A DNA stretch of 35,913 bases from an uncultured Lachnospiraceae bacterium (GTDB lineage Bacteria > Bacillota > Clostridia > Lachnospirales > Lachnospiraceae), in assembly GCA_902768735.1 (NCBI GenBank), contig CACXMK010000017.1, positions 1-35,913 on the forward strand, read 5' to 3'. The notes beneath the pieces were generated by a model. The model was not told the origin of the DNA and made no database searches. It worked only from the letters and a program-made list of their open reading frames with translations. Position 1 is the first letter of the stretch, and every line of letters begins with the position of its first letter. The position numbers and the translations under genes were made by a program. Of this stretch, positions 23,401 through 29,205 are shown in pieces.

Positions 23401-25431
23401 GCTCAGCCCGCCGACCGGCGCAACCGTATCCACCACCTTCCTCCCGGTGAGAAAAACACCGCGAGCCGCATCCTCGCAGACCACGCCGTATAGCTCGTCT
23501 TCGTGCTCCGGTTCTGCCTCACTGCTGCCTGCGTCTTCTGCTCCGCTATTGCCTGTACCTTCTACTCCACTGTTGCCTATACCTTCTGCTCCGCTGTTGC
23601 CTGTACCTTCTGCCCCGCTGTTGCCTGTATCTTCTGCCCCGCTGTTGCCTGTATCTTCTGCTCCGCCGCTGCCCAGCTTGAGCGGATTTCCCGCTTTATC
23701 CGTGCCCTGCACACCAAAGCGATAGACTCCATCCGGCGTATCATCCTGCGCCGGGTGCCTGACGATCTGCAAGGTCAGGGTGCTTGCGGGTCCGTTTTCA
23801 GCAGCCTGTGCTCCCCAGCTGCACCCCGCTCCGACTTCTTCCGCCTGCTCCGGCATGATCTCCTCGCAGTTTCTCCCTTCAGGCACCTGCGCGTAAGCTA
23901 TGAGGGGAAGTATTCTGCCGGGGTCTATGTTTTGGTCGATGATCGTGAATGCCGCTGTGATCGACGGCGCTCCGCCTCCGTATTGATCCGCGTTCTTTCC
24001 ATAATAAATAAGCCCGCTGCCGCGATCGATGGCGCTGGGATTGCCGATGGGCAGGCTGATCGCTGTGGTAAGCACGGGGCAAACCGTATCGCGCACGATC
24101 GTTGCGCCAGGGCGGCAGACCGCCGGGGCCCCCTGCCCGGTCACATCCTCTGTCAAGGTGAATGGCGCATTTTTCTTCGTCCAATCATCCGTCGACCCGC
24201 TGACATAAATAGTGGAGCCCATCACCTCGCGCACGGTCAGCGGATTGCCGGCCCGGTCCCTCCCATACGCGCCGAACCGCATCCGGCAGTCGGTGGTGAT
24301 GCTGGTTTCGTTGCCGGGAAACTCTATTGGTTCTGCTGCTCCGGTTTCCTGGGCTGTCTCTGCTCCGCCTTCCCACATCAAAAACCCATACAACTCCTCG
24401 TCCAGCGGCACCTCCAGTCCCGCGCCCCCGTCCCACACGCGCAGCGCCACCTCTACATCCGCAGAAAAGTACGCCTCCATCCCGCCCTCCTCGTACAGAT
24501 AGCCGTCCGCCGCACTCATATAGCGAATCTCCGCCACCGGCGCCTCCGTATCCAAAACATAGCCAAACTCACCCTCTCCCCTATTCCCGGCAGCGTCCTC
24601 CGCCTCCGCTTTCACGGTGATCATCCCATCCGAAAGGGCGGCGATTTCTTCTGTGCTGATCAGTTTTTCTTTCCGCTCGATCCGGTTATCCTGCTGCTCG
24701 CCGGGATCTTCGGAAGGATTTTCTGCCGGTTCTGTTTCAGGGTTCTCCCACTCTCTCCGGATCTCATTTCCTTTACAGTCTGTGACCACAACCCGATAAG
24801 CCGTAATGCCTGAATCTTCTTCCCTGCTTTCCTCAAATACTATGCAGATTCCGGCGTTGTCACTTCTACAATAAATATTGCCTTCCGCATCTTCGCTGAC
24901 TTCCTCTGTCATTTGAAATTGAATGGTCGGTGCATAGGGATCCTCCGGCTGCTGGGGCTCATCAGGGGTTTCCGGATCCTCAGGTATTTCCGGGTTTTCT
25001 GGAGTTTCCGGTTCAATTGCCGCGGCTTCCGTTGCATCTGTATCTGCAATTTCTGTTGTTGCGGCTTCTGTTTCTGTTGTTGCAGCTTCTGTTGTCCCTT
25101 CTTCTATGGTTTCTATTTCTGCTGCTGCGGCTTCTGTTGCATCTGATTCAGCAACTTCTATTTCTAAAGCCGTGGCTTCCGTTGCACTTATTTCCGGTGC
25201 CTCCGCCGCTGACACATTCTGTCCGATCACCAAAATCCACACGCCCACTGCGAGCACGGCAAGTAAGCTGACGCGGCGGCTGTGTTTTGACAAAAGTGCG
25301 TTGCGCAGCTTGTCTGCCAGCCCCTCCCTCACCAGCAGGACGACGGCTCCGGCGACGGTCGCCAGCGTCAGGCCCAGGCACAGGGCGGCCATGGCCCTGC
25401 AGATTTCTTCCCACATGATCCGATCCAACAT
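20446..25431 (-). CDS. Large membrane-anchored surface protein with many Ig-like modules
   Basis: 1661 residues. Two N-terminal hydrophobic segments (about 12-34 and 53-71), an Ala/Glu/Thr-rich stalk (75-170), a long extracellular region, and a C-terminal membrane helix ending in Lys-Ala-Lys-Phe-His. The body is a string of beta-sandwich modules, each closing with D.AGN (DAAGN, DRAGNP, DKAGNP, DNAGN, DLAGN, DGAGN), as in bacterial Ig-like surface proteins. Two modules share DNN(E/D)VRNG.Y..RER.A.I. Three low-complexity tandem-repeat linkers interrupt it. Likely adhesive or sensory. ATG 25431 has AGGAG five bases upstream. It lies 152 bp downstream of a Ser/Thr kinase gene on the same strand. 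Confidence 0.85.
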   Translation of the reverse strand: MLDRIMWEEICRAMAALCLGLTLATVAGAVVLLVREGLADKLRNALLSKHSRRVSLLAVLAVGVWILVIGQNVSAAEAPEISATEATALEIEVAESDATEAAAAEIETIEEGTTEAATTETEAATTEIADTDATEAAAIEPETPENPEIPEDPETPDEPQQPEDPYAPTIQFQMTEEVSEDAEGNIYCRSDNAGICIVFEESREEDSGITAYRVVVTDCKGNEIRREWENPETEPAENPSEDPGEQQDNRIERKEKLISTEEIAALSDGMITVKAEAEDAAGNRGEGEFGYVLDTEAPVAEIRYMSAADGYLYEEGGMEAYFSADVEVALRVWDGGAGLEVPLDEELYGFLMWEGGAETAQETGAAEPIEFPGNETSITTDCRMRFGAYGRDRAGNPLTVREVMGSTIYVSGSTDDWTKKNAPFTLTEDVTGQGAPAVCRPGATIVRDTVCPVLTTAISLPIGNPSAIDRGSGLIYYGKNADQYGGGAPSITAAFTIIDQNIDPGRILPLIAYAQVPEGRNCEEIMPEQAEEVGAGCSWGAQAAENGPASTLTLQIVRHPAQDDTPDGVYRFGVQGTDKAGNPLKLGSGGAEDTGNSGAEDTGNSGAEGTGNSGAEGIGNSGVEGTGNSGAEDAGSSEAEPEHEDELYGVVCEDAARGVFLTGRKVVDTVAPVGGLSFENNAGNVYYRVEQHGDVWVTDREGFMPYRRETDAVIRWNAADTSPVSVSCRIRSTAGSSSSAAGGGSSTAGGGSSTAGSSSSAAGSGSSAAESGNDPAPDGTLYRHRCNTQAAIHGEQVLRLEDVVFRDRAGNESAGLGRTVNLYFDIRLPEADIDAPSASVRAVSSITARSADGQPLYGGQVTLEVTAEDPGREAGASGLREVRYDVLLDGKTLTSAATLFRGEDASADPDAENRPVYRYSGRITIPSGGQWESNDIVVRVAAEDNAGNLSDPREGGIIRFGIDTTSPEVTVVYDNNEVRNGMYFDRERTARIAVRERNFDAGTLIVSAPGAQVGTWRRMRGSADAWRQPGNGTGSADAWRQPGNGTGSADAWQQPGNGTGGADAWQQLGGGTSSADVWQQLGGTGDADIWIMEVRFPADGAYTLDVGGADALGNPAVVRYAGEAPRAFVIDATPPRIEVFWDNNDVRNGRYYNRERVATIRITDLSFDEDRVKIVPRSTGFRLVDGRRAAAGTALAAVVYEMELPYTGEGEWALQCTCMDLAGNTAVPVSEAPFVLDWTAPRLCFDKGTVREAAAYADEISPVLRWEEENPSPAACYVVWSNVSAGGRTMECRGGDPTGSVSAAEGDAGIAVKSAGSIALPDLMRERASDGVCVLLGTACDLAGNRVFVRRNLSVNRFGSLYDLTEDAGTLEMIGGYYTSADRPFVVAEYNVSPLIGRQVTLFRNGAGHVLTEGVDYAVAESAGRSGWKYVYRIDPSAFHEEGKYSLLLESDDAAGRHNSSPGRFRRGDLTGRATDNSPEWAVDKTPPAVRIVGSETDQRRFVTDAIEIHLLPEDNMELQSLAVQIRDDKGSILEEYQFEKAELEEILGSNRGEVPVKINASEKWQTMTATAADGAGNYSSGLLGIEEAEGDYSGADHGEQADDAGDAAGADSKQQADAGEQEYRVLVSSNLLVHLYRSGLLPAAAFLALAAVVWIKAKFH
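22160..22372 (-). repeat. 39-bp in-frame tandem repeat (about 5 copies) in the Ig-protein gene
   Basis: It codes 13-residue units of GSADAWRQPGNGT type between two Ig-like modules. The last copies are nearly identical, implying recent expansion. Confidence 0.85.
23110..23240 (-). repeat. Ser/Ala/Gly-rich in-frame tandem repeat in the Ig-protein gene
   Basis: About 21-bp units (SSTAGGG and SSSSAAG types) are repeated six or so times. Confidence 0.75.
23520..23675 (-). repeat. 24-bp in-frame tandem repeat in the Ig-protein gene
   Basis: Six to seven copies of an 8-residue unit GAEDTGNS with E/D/I/V variation. Confidence 0.8.
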
Positions 25432-25513
25432 GCATACTCCTACTCCGCCTCTCCGATTTGCGTTTAATAGTTGCCTGTCTTTTACTTTCAAAATTGTTTG
25501 TGATTTGCGTCTA

Positions 25514-25566
25514 TGACGTCAAAAGTCAGCCGGACGCCAGTCATCTGACGCCGAGCCTGACGCCGC
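25514..25566. repeat. TGACG cluster C between the kinase and Ig-protein genes
   Basis: TGACGTCAAAAGTCAGC (25514), GGACGCCAGTCATCTGACGCC and GAGCCTGACGCCG lie in a 150-bp gap. On the minus strand TTTTGACGTCA could supply a TTGACG -35 for the Ig-protein gene, with AACAAT 18 bp downstream. Confidence 0.55.
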
Positions 25567-25583
25567 GCCCAACGTTATGCCCC

Positions 25584-27590
25584 TCATTCCCCCACTCTCT
25601 CCATCGCTTCCACCGCCGTCCGCAGCTCCGCCGCGAGCTTTGGTGGCACCAGCGGCCACCCGGCCCCCACCGCCCGCGCGAATCCGGCCACCGACTCCTG
25701 TACTTCCCGCAACACGCCGGGGCCGGCTCCCGCCGCCTCGAACCGGTCCGGGAACAGAGCGACCTCTCCCGCCGCCCGGCTGCAGACCGCCGCTGCGAAC
25801 GCGCCGTCCCCGCTTTCCAGCGCTCCCCCGGCCGCCTCCCGCACGACGAACAGCCACGCGTCCGCCCTTTCCGCCGTCCACTCGTTCCCGGTCACAACGC
25901 ACATCGCCCGCGCGAACCTTCTATCCGCGACACCCGCGCCCGCCGTATCCGCCACGTTTTCAAAACACCGCCTGGCCGCCTCCATCCCTCCCTCAAAGAA
26001 GCCAAAACACACCTTCCCCAACTCCATCTCCAGAGCGGCGTAAGCTGAGGATTTACGCTCTCTCGTTTTTGACAGAAAGCCGTTCTCGTATAGAAAGCTG
26101 TCCATCACATCTTTTTCTTCCTGTGTGAAATCACCGTCCGAAGACAGCTGCTTGAGAAGCGCCACATATGCTTCCGCATCGCCGGGCCTGATCTTTACCG
26201 CTTGCCGGAACAGCGCCAGCTGCTCCTCAGGGCTGCCGGCCGCCTCCGCCTCGCGGATCAGCGAGCGGTAGCGGCTCCTCTCCGCGCCGGAAGCCACCGC
26301 GCCGAACAGCCCCGTGCAGAGAATCAGGGCGAGCGTCACGTAGAGGAAGCTTATAAATCTTTTCCATTCAATTTCCTTGTCGGAGCTCTTTCCAAAAAGC
26401 AAGCTCCTTGCCGCACCGAGGGTTTTTCCAAAGCCCAACTCGCTGCCTCGCCTGAATCTTGTCCCAATGCCTGACCGCCATCTTAAGCCCCAAGGCATCT
26501 TCGCCTCTTCTCCGCACAGCCTCCCGAGCGCATTTTCGAGCTCTCTGCAGGAAGAAAACCGCATGGAAGGCGCGATGCTGCAGCAGCGCGCGAGGATCTT
26601 ATCCATCTCAGCGAGCTGCCGGGCTTCCTTCTTAGGACCGCTTGCGGACCACCGGCCGCGCGCCGTGAGCTGCTGTGCTGCCCCGCCCAGACCAGCGCCC
26701 GCTATCCCGCGCGCCGGCACCTCCGTCCCGCGCGCCGGCACGCACGCAGCGCTCCCAACCAGATCCTCAGCGCGGCTCCCGCCTTCCATCACCTCCGCGA
26801 GCGGTCGCAGGCCCGTCTCCAGCGGCGGCAGACCCGTCAGCATATGATGCAGCACCGCACCGATGCCATACACGTCAGTTCGCGGTCCCGATTGTTCCCA
26901 ACCTCCATACTGTTCCGGCGCCGCGTACCCCTCGGTCCCCAGCGGATGCGTATCCCCGGCCGCCCCGCGCCTGAACGCCCGTACCGCGCCAAAGTCCACG
27001 AGCACGCAGGTCCCGTCCTCCCGCACCAGTACATTGCCCGGCTTGAGATCCCTGTAGATCCTCGGCGGCTCCATCTCATGCATCCTTGCTAAAACCCTGC
27101 ACAGCCCGGCCCCCATCTCCGCCGCCTCCCTGACGGTGAACACACGTCCGTCAATAAGAAGCTTCTGTAAAGACTCGCCCTCCACATATTCCATTAAAAA
27201 GCCCGCAAAGTTCCCGTCGCGGGATACTTCCCCGTAATAAGCGGGGATGCCGGTTTGCAGGCTAACCGGTTTGTTATCCGGTGTTTTGCCTGATGCCTCA
27301 TCCTGCTCATTATTCAGCTCCGCCAGGGTTTGCGCCTCCGCGCGCAGAAGCTCTTCAGCAATCGCGCCTAACTCTTCCTGATTCCCTGCATTTATGCGAA
27401 ATCCTTCTGAGTTTCCCGATTCCCTGCCTTGTTCACCACTCACCGCCCCGCGCTGTGCCCCGGCGAGCTCAGGCTTTAATACTTTCATCGCATACTGGCG
27501 GGCGCTCTGTTTTGACTCGACGAGATAGACGATGCTGGTGCCTCCGCGTCCGAGCTCGCGGAGTATCTCAAATTGGTCGATCGAGAGCAT
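25584..27590 (-). CDS. Membrane Ser/Thr protein kinase (PknB-like) with extracellular helical-repeat domain
   Basis: About 668 residues from ATG 27590. The kinase domain has the Gly loop LGRGGTSIVY (13-22), Lys36 in YAMKVLKP, the catalytic loop YRDLKPGN (179-186, Tyr replacing His of HRD), and DFG (199-201); GTEGYAAPEQYGG is the activation segment end. An Ala/Glu/Gln-rich insertion (about 44-105) lies between the Lys and the C-lobe. One membrane helix (about 412-434) is followed by a TPR-like region (SPEEQLALFRQAVKIRPGDA). No PASTA repeats. Start: ATG 27590 lacks a ribosome binding site; TTG 27623 follows AAGGAG by eleven bases and may be the true start. It is upstream of, and possibly signals with, the Ig-repeat protein. 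Confidence 0.88.
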   Translation of the reverse strand: MLSIDQFEILRELGRGGTSIVYLVESKQSARQYAMKVLKPELAGAQRGAVSGEQGRESGNSEGFRINAGNQEELGAIAEELLRAEAQTLAELNNEQDEASGKTPDNKPVSLQTGIPAYYGEVSRDGNFAGFLMEYVEGESLQKLLIDGRVFTVREAAEMGAGLCRVLARMHEMEPPRIYRDLKPGNVLVREDGTCVLVDFGAVRAFRRGAAGDTHPLGTEGYAAPEQYGGWEQSGPRTDVYGIGAVLHHMLTGLPPLETGLRPLAEVMEGGSRAEDLVGSAACVPARGTEVPARGIAGAGLGGAAQQLTARGRWSASGPKKEARQLAEMDKILARCCSIAPSMRFSSCRELENALGRLCGEEAKMPWGLRWRSGIGTRFRRGSELGFGKTLGAARSLLFGKSSDKEIEWKRFISFLYVTLALILCTGLFGAVASGAERSRYRSLIREAEAAGSPEEQLALFRQAVKIRPGDAEAYVALLKQLSSDGDFTQEEKDVMDSFLYENGFLSKTRERKSSAYAALEMELGKVCFGFFEGGMEAARRCFENVADTAGAGVADRRFARAMCVVTGNEWTAERADAWLFVVREAAGGALESGDGAFAAAVCSRAAGEVALFPDRFEAAGAGPGVLREVQESVAGFARAVGAGWPLVPPKLAAELRTAVEAMERVGE

Positions 27591-27665
27591 TTTTTCGTTT
27601 TTTTCATCAGTGTTGGTTTTCAATTTGCTCTTCACTCCTTGGTCGATCCGCAGCGCGCGGGGTGG

Positions 27666-27845
27666 TTGGGTACAGATGCAGTTTTTCCAGTTTTGTTCCC
27701 CCGGGATTTCCGGCTTTTGGGCATAGAGGCCCTGTGCCAAAAAAGTGCGACCTCTGTATTTTGGCGTTTCTGAACGATATTGGGCACCAAGAAGCATTCC
27801 TGATGAATTGTTCTCCCTACTCCCCTACTGAAAAGGAGAACATCT
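27666..27845 (+). repeat. Left copy of the TTGGGC/TGTTC repeat block (3 units)
   Basis: Units: TTGGGTAC 27666-27673, 19-nt core, TTGTTC 27693-27698; TTGGGCAT 27717-27724, 20-nt core, GTGCGACC 27745-27752; TTGGGCAC 27780-27787, 20-nt core, TTGTTC 27808-27813. The block from 27661 to 27845 aligns over its whole length with 28735-28915 in the same orientation, ending in both with a CTCC ... GAAAAGGAGAAC dyad. The middle unit folds into ATAGAGG/CCTCTGT (27723-27729 / 27751-27757). Confidence 0.75.
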
Positions 27846-28456
27846 CAACCCCCAGGAACTCCTTGATCTTATCCTGAGCGATTGTAATGTCGAAAGGATG
27901 CCCATCGCTCTCGTAAGTCAGGATCAGGTTGTGGTCTGGAAGAAGGCCGTTGTTAATATAGACCCGAAACTTTGTCAGGAAATCAGACCTGTAGCCCGGC
28001 TTGTCAAGCATGCCGACATGTTCCCAGTAGTAGTATTCGCCGGTCACTGGGTGGCGGATCGTAAAGTCGGGATAATATACATGATTGCCGATATCCAGCC
28101 TGGCATCGTAGCGATACGGGATATGAAGCGTCGAGATCCGAGTTCTCCCTGTATTTTGCCAAAAAGGCATCAACCGCACGAATCTGCGCCTTCACATCGC
28201 GAAGCCGCTTCACCCGGAGCCGTTTTTTTGCGAGTGCGCGCGCATAGTTCCGGTTCTTCTGGGGAATATAGATCTTCGTCCGCTTTCCTTCCTTGGTGCG
28301 GCCGGAAACGTACCACTTGTAAAATATCTTGTTATTTACTGTGTTTTTGCTGTAGATGAGCGAGCCGGGCGGTGCGCTGCTGATCTGCTTTTCGAGCTTG
28401 CGCTCTTCTTTCAGCAGGTTCTGCCTGGCTTCCAGCATGAGTTTTCGAAGTGTCAT
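27817..28456 (-). pseudogene. Broken gene of a clostridial PD-(D/E)XK-like nuclease family (internal deletion with frameshift)
   Basis: The N-terminal part reads from ATG 28456 (GGAGGAAAGGAG upstream): a basic coiled coil, then GRTKEGKRTKIYIPQKN and AIRA.D.FLAKYRENSDLD-type helices (about 110 residues). Near 28126-28138 the frame shifts. The other frame continues with HIPYRYDARLDIGNHVYYPD, FTIRHPVTG, YYYWEHVGMLDKPGYRSDFL and NLILTYE to a stop at 27817. From memory intact relatives are about 320-340 residues and have roughly 100 residues more between these parts, including a SKSE-type helix. PDF plus WEH.G resembles a PD-(D/E)XK nuclease core (inferred). The copy should be inactive. Confidence 0.7.
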
Positions 28457-28507
28457 GAAACTCCTTTCCTCCGAATGGAGACAGAAATGTGGTCGAGAAT
28501 ATTGCCA

Positions 28508-28571
28508 ATGCCAGTTGTAACGGGTTGTATCCATGCAGGCGCCTGCTGCGGCGGGCGGATACAACTGGCAT
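28508..28571 (-). repeat. Long inverted repeat with two competing left arms
   Basis: ATGCCAGTTGTA (28508-28519) pairs perfectly with TACAACTGGCAT (28560-28571). GTTGTATCC (28524-28532) pairs perfectly with GGATACAAC (28557-28565), which overlaps the same right arm. The centre is the 12-bp palindrome GCAGGCGCCTGC (28535-28546). The structures are mutually exclusive, as in an attenuator or a cruciform end. It lies about 50 bp upstream of the broken gene's start. Confidence 0.75.
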
Positions 28572-28604
28572 CATATACAATGTAATACAAATCAAAGCGT
28601 TTCG

Positions 28605-28625
28605 TTGCCCCCGCTACGGGGGCAA
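28605..28625. repeat. Perfect 9-bp hairpin TTGCCCCCG-CTA-CGGGGGCAA
   Basis: It is isolated between the inverted repeat and the right repeat block, with no T-tract, so it is not an obvious terminator. Confidence 0.7.
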
Positions 28626-28656
28626 ACATATGTAGGGTTTGCTTTTAGACCGGCGG

Positions 28657-28945
28657 TTGGGCACAGACGGCAGTTTTGTATAAATTGTTCCCCTTTTAGA
28701 CTGCCACTGTCTCTGCTGTATCTGGCAGACTTTGGGCGTTTGGGCACAACAACTGATTTTTCAGATTTGTTCCCCCGAGATTTCCTGCTTTTGGGCACAG
28801 GGGCACTGAGCCAAAAAAGTGTGACCCCTGTCTTTTCACGTATCCGGGTGATATTGGGCACCATAAGGCAATCCCCTATAATTGTTCTCCTTGCATCCCT
28901 TGTGAAAAGGAGAACAATTCCTATAGAAATCTCTGCTATGCCCAG
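28657..28945 (+). repeat. Right copy of the TTGGGC/TGTTC repeat block (4 forward units, 1 inverted)
   Basis: Forward units: TTGGGCAC 28657 with 20-nt core and TTGTTC 28685-28690; TTGGGCAC 28740 with 19-nt core and TTGTTC 28767-28772; TTGGGCAC 28791 with 20-nt core and GTGTGACC 28819-28826; TTGGGCAC 28854 with 20-nt core and TTGTTC 28882-28887. Inverted unit: GAACAA 28912-28917, 20-nt core, ATGCCCAG 28938-28945. The third unit folds as ACAGGGG/CCCCTGT (28797-28803 / 28825-28831). A weak inverted candidate follows at 29030-29062. Confidence 0.75.
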
Positions 28946-28975
28946 TCCCCTCTCGAGACAGAAAAGCCAGCCACC

Positions 28976-29030
28976 CCGGGACAGCCGGCCCAAGCCTTAA
29001 ATCAGCTTGAAATCAGCACCTGTCCCAGGG
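28976..29030. repeat. Hairpin upstream of the helicase promoter
   Basis: CCCGGGACAG (about 28976-28985) pairs with CTGTCCCAGG (about 29020-29029) with one mismatch. The loop holds two AAATCAGC direct repeats. Confidence 0.5.
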
Positions 29031-29070
29031 AACAATTCTTGTGAAAACGCCCCTCTGCCCCGCATTTTGT

Positions 29071-29090
29071 TGTATACTTAAATATTAAGT
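29071..29090 (+). promoter_or_regulatory. Candidate helicase promoter region with 15-bp palindrome
   Basis: TATACT (29073-29078) is a -10 candidate without a good -35. It overlaps the palindrome ACTTAA-ATA-TTAAGT (29076-29090), a possible operator. Confidence 0.4.
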
Positions 29091-29205
29091 AAGAGTTTCG
29101 TAAGTGACCGGCACCAGCCGGCAAAATGCCGCCTGCGGCGGCCCGGCTTCCGGCACGATCCGGAAAAGCCGCCCACTTAGTGCACAGGAACGAGCAGGAA
29201 TGAAT

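Larger units (their letters stand above)
27591..29205. other. Gene-poor 1.6-kb zone: repeats, hairpins and one broken gene
   Basis: Between two well-formed genes this region is visibly less GC-rich than its surroundings and carries no intact gene. It contains seven forward copies and one inverted copy of the TTGGGC...TGTTC repeat, a broken nuclease-like gene (27817-28456), a long inverted repeat (28508-28571), a 9-bp-stem hairpin (28605-28625) and a promoter-proximal palindrome for the helicase (29076-29090). Confidence 0.7.

Noticed and set aside
27591-27797. N-terminal extension of the Ser/Thr kinase
   Set aside because: The frame is open upstream, but the extension is encoded by the interspersed repeat block and has no kinase-family similarity. 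A ribosome binding site supports TTG 27623 at the earliest.
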